Origin: CAZCAC01 sp964496575
GTDB lineage: Bacteria > Planctomycetota > UBA1135 > GCA-002686595
NCBI GenBank assembly: GCA_964496575.1
Contig: CAZCAC010000174.1
Coordinates: 1-15,731 of the forward strand
Length of the DNA: 15,731 nucleotides
Direction of reading: 5' to 3'
Position numbers and translations under genes: made by a program. The notes beneath the pieces were generated by a model. The model saw only the letters and a program-made list of their open reading frames with translations, made no database searches and was not told the DNA's origin. Of this stretch, positions 14,864-15,731 are shown piece by piece (within the stretch, counting starts at the first letter, position 1; every line of letters starts with the position of its first letter).

Positions 14864-15731
14864 CTACTTCGCCGTCCCCCACTCGAGCGACGACGCCTCG
14901 AATCGGGCCATCCCGCCCGGCCGAAGCTCGAGCTCCCGGTACGAGCCGTCGGCGTACTCGAGGCGGTACTCGCCGGCGGGCAGCAAGAGCGGCAGCTCGA
15001 CCTCCAGCGTCTCGTCGATCACCAGGACGTCCACGTCGTCGCCGGTCTCCAGCAGCCGCAGGCCGACGTACGGGACCGACTGCTCCGGCGACTGCTCCTC
15101 CAGCAGCAAGAGCCCCGGCTCGTCCAGCATCAGCACGCCGAGCCCGAGCCGGCTGAACGAGCTGATCCCGAACCACCTCGGCCGGGTCCAGCCGCGCGGC
15201 GGGCTGCCGACCACGTACTCGTGCGGCCCCGGCAGCAGCGGCATCGACTCGAGGCTCCCGTACTCCCCCCTCTTGGTGATCCAGACGCCCCGACCGAGAC
15301 CCTCGTTCCACAACCGCGCCTCCACGCCGGTCCGTTTCACTCCGGTGGTGTGGGCGACCTCCAGGAGGGCGATCTGGGGATGCGCGGGATCGAGGGCTAC
15401 GCGGAATTCCAGCTCGGTCACGGCCGGCAGCACTCCGTCGACGACGGCCGGCGGAAAGGTCCCCCACGGACCGGGTGGCCGCATCAGCAGGCGGTAGAGC
15501 CCGTGAGGCAGGTTGGGAACCGCGAAGCGACCCAGCGCGTCGGCGACCGCGGTGTCGGCGTGCACCGTCGGCGCGTTGGTCAGCTCGAGCTCGACCTGCC
15601 AGTGCGCGCGAGGCTGGCCGTTCTCGTCGAGCAGCCGCCCCTGCAGCTCCATCCCGCGCTGGAGGAAGGCGCTCCAGTAGTTCGCCGCCCCGGCGACGAG
15701 GCGCACCTCCTGCTCGGCGACCCCGAGATCC
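14864..15731 (-). CDS. Beta-sandwich protein with carboxypeptidase-regulatory-like domain (C-terminal part, 5' end beyond window)
   Basis: The frame is open to the right edge, so the N-terminus is missing; the GTG at 15706 is probably internal, since upstream codons read LGVAEQEVRLVAG without a break. The first complete domain, MELQGRLLDENGQPRAHW through ALGRFAVPNLPHGLYRLLMRPP, has the GxVxDxxGxPxxxxxV...T...GxFxxxxLPxGxYxL layout of carboxypeptidase regulatory-like (transthyretin-like) domains. Two further beta-rich stretches follow, including SMPLLPGPHEYVVGSPPRGW and a last LLPAGEYRLEYADGSYREL. No catalytic residues were recognised, and no signal peptide can be judged. Such domains often occur as repeats in large exported proteins of GC-rich environmental bacteria. 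It is convergent with the GH38-like gene, and no shared regulation is implied. Confidence 0.68.
   Translation of the reverse strand, partial: DLGVAEQEVRLVAGAANYWSAFLQRGMELQGRLLDENGQPRAHWQVELELTNAPTVHADTAVADALGRFAVPNLPHGLYRLLMRPPGPWGTFPPAVVDGVLPAVTELEFRVALDPAHPQIALLEVAHTTGVKRTGVEARLWNEGLGRGVWITKRGEYGSLESMPLLPGPHEYVVGSPPRGWTRPRWFGISSFSRLGLGVLMLDEPGLLLLEEQSPEQSVPYVGLRLLETGDDVDVLVIDETLEVELPLLLPAGEYRLEYADGSYRELELRPGGMARFEASSLEWGTAK

Overview
The window is GC-rich and densely coding, with eight or nine genes on both strands. No rRNA, tRNA, CRISPR array, transposase or phage gene was recognised. A sulfatase sits beside several secreted glycoside hydrolases of the rhamnosidase-like, GH95 and GH38-like types. 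The rest includes a MASE1 hybrid kinase and large secreted repeat or carboxypeptidase-regulatory-like proteins. This mix suggests a polysaccharide-degrading bacterium of the Planctomycetota or a neighbouring group. That placement is inferred from gene content; no taxonomic marker is present.

Left part (1-4737, + strand): the C-terminal end of a GH106-like alpha-L-rhamnosidase is followed after 20 bases by a type I (formylglycine) sulfatase, probably in one operon. After a 162-base gap containing an inverted repeat comes a GH95 alpha-L-fucosidase-type gene. It is visibly damaged: the N-terminal and C-terminal halves lie in different frames, and a large central piece of the family is missing, including the Asn-x-Asn catalytic motif. 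The rhamnosidase-like gene also seems to change frame near its left end.

Middle part (4745-8365, - strand): a small secreted protein of unknown family is transcribed first. A 197-base spacer with a very strong hairpin follows, then a secreted protein carrying about twelve Asp/Gly-rich solenoid repeats, and then a TetR-family regulator whose ribosome binding site touches the stop codon of the repeat protein. A spacer of about 400 bases separates this group from the next one.

Right part (8765-14844, + strand): a membrane-bound hybrid histidine kinase (MASE1-GAF-PAS-HisKA-HATPase-REC) is followed by a large secreted GH38-like alpha-mannosidase whose start lies in a triplicated 18-base repeat. 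At the right edge, a convergent - strand gene encodes the C-terminal part of a beta-sandwich (carboxypeptidase-regulatory-like) protein.

Taken together, the enzymes fit removal of sulfate, rhamnose, fucose and mannose residues from a complex sulfated glycan outside the cytoplasm, but no substrate is proven by the sequence. The least explained items are the repeat protein with its TetR partner and the unknown secreted protein upstream of it. No complete new defence or mobile system is visible.
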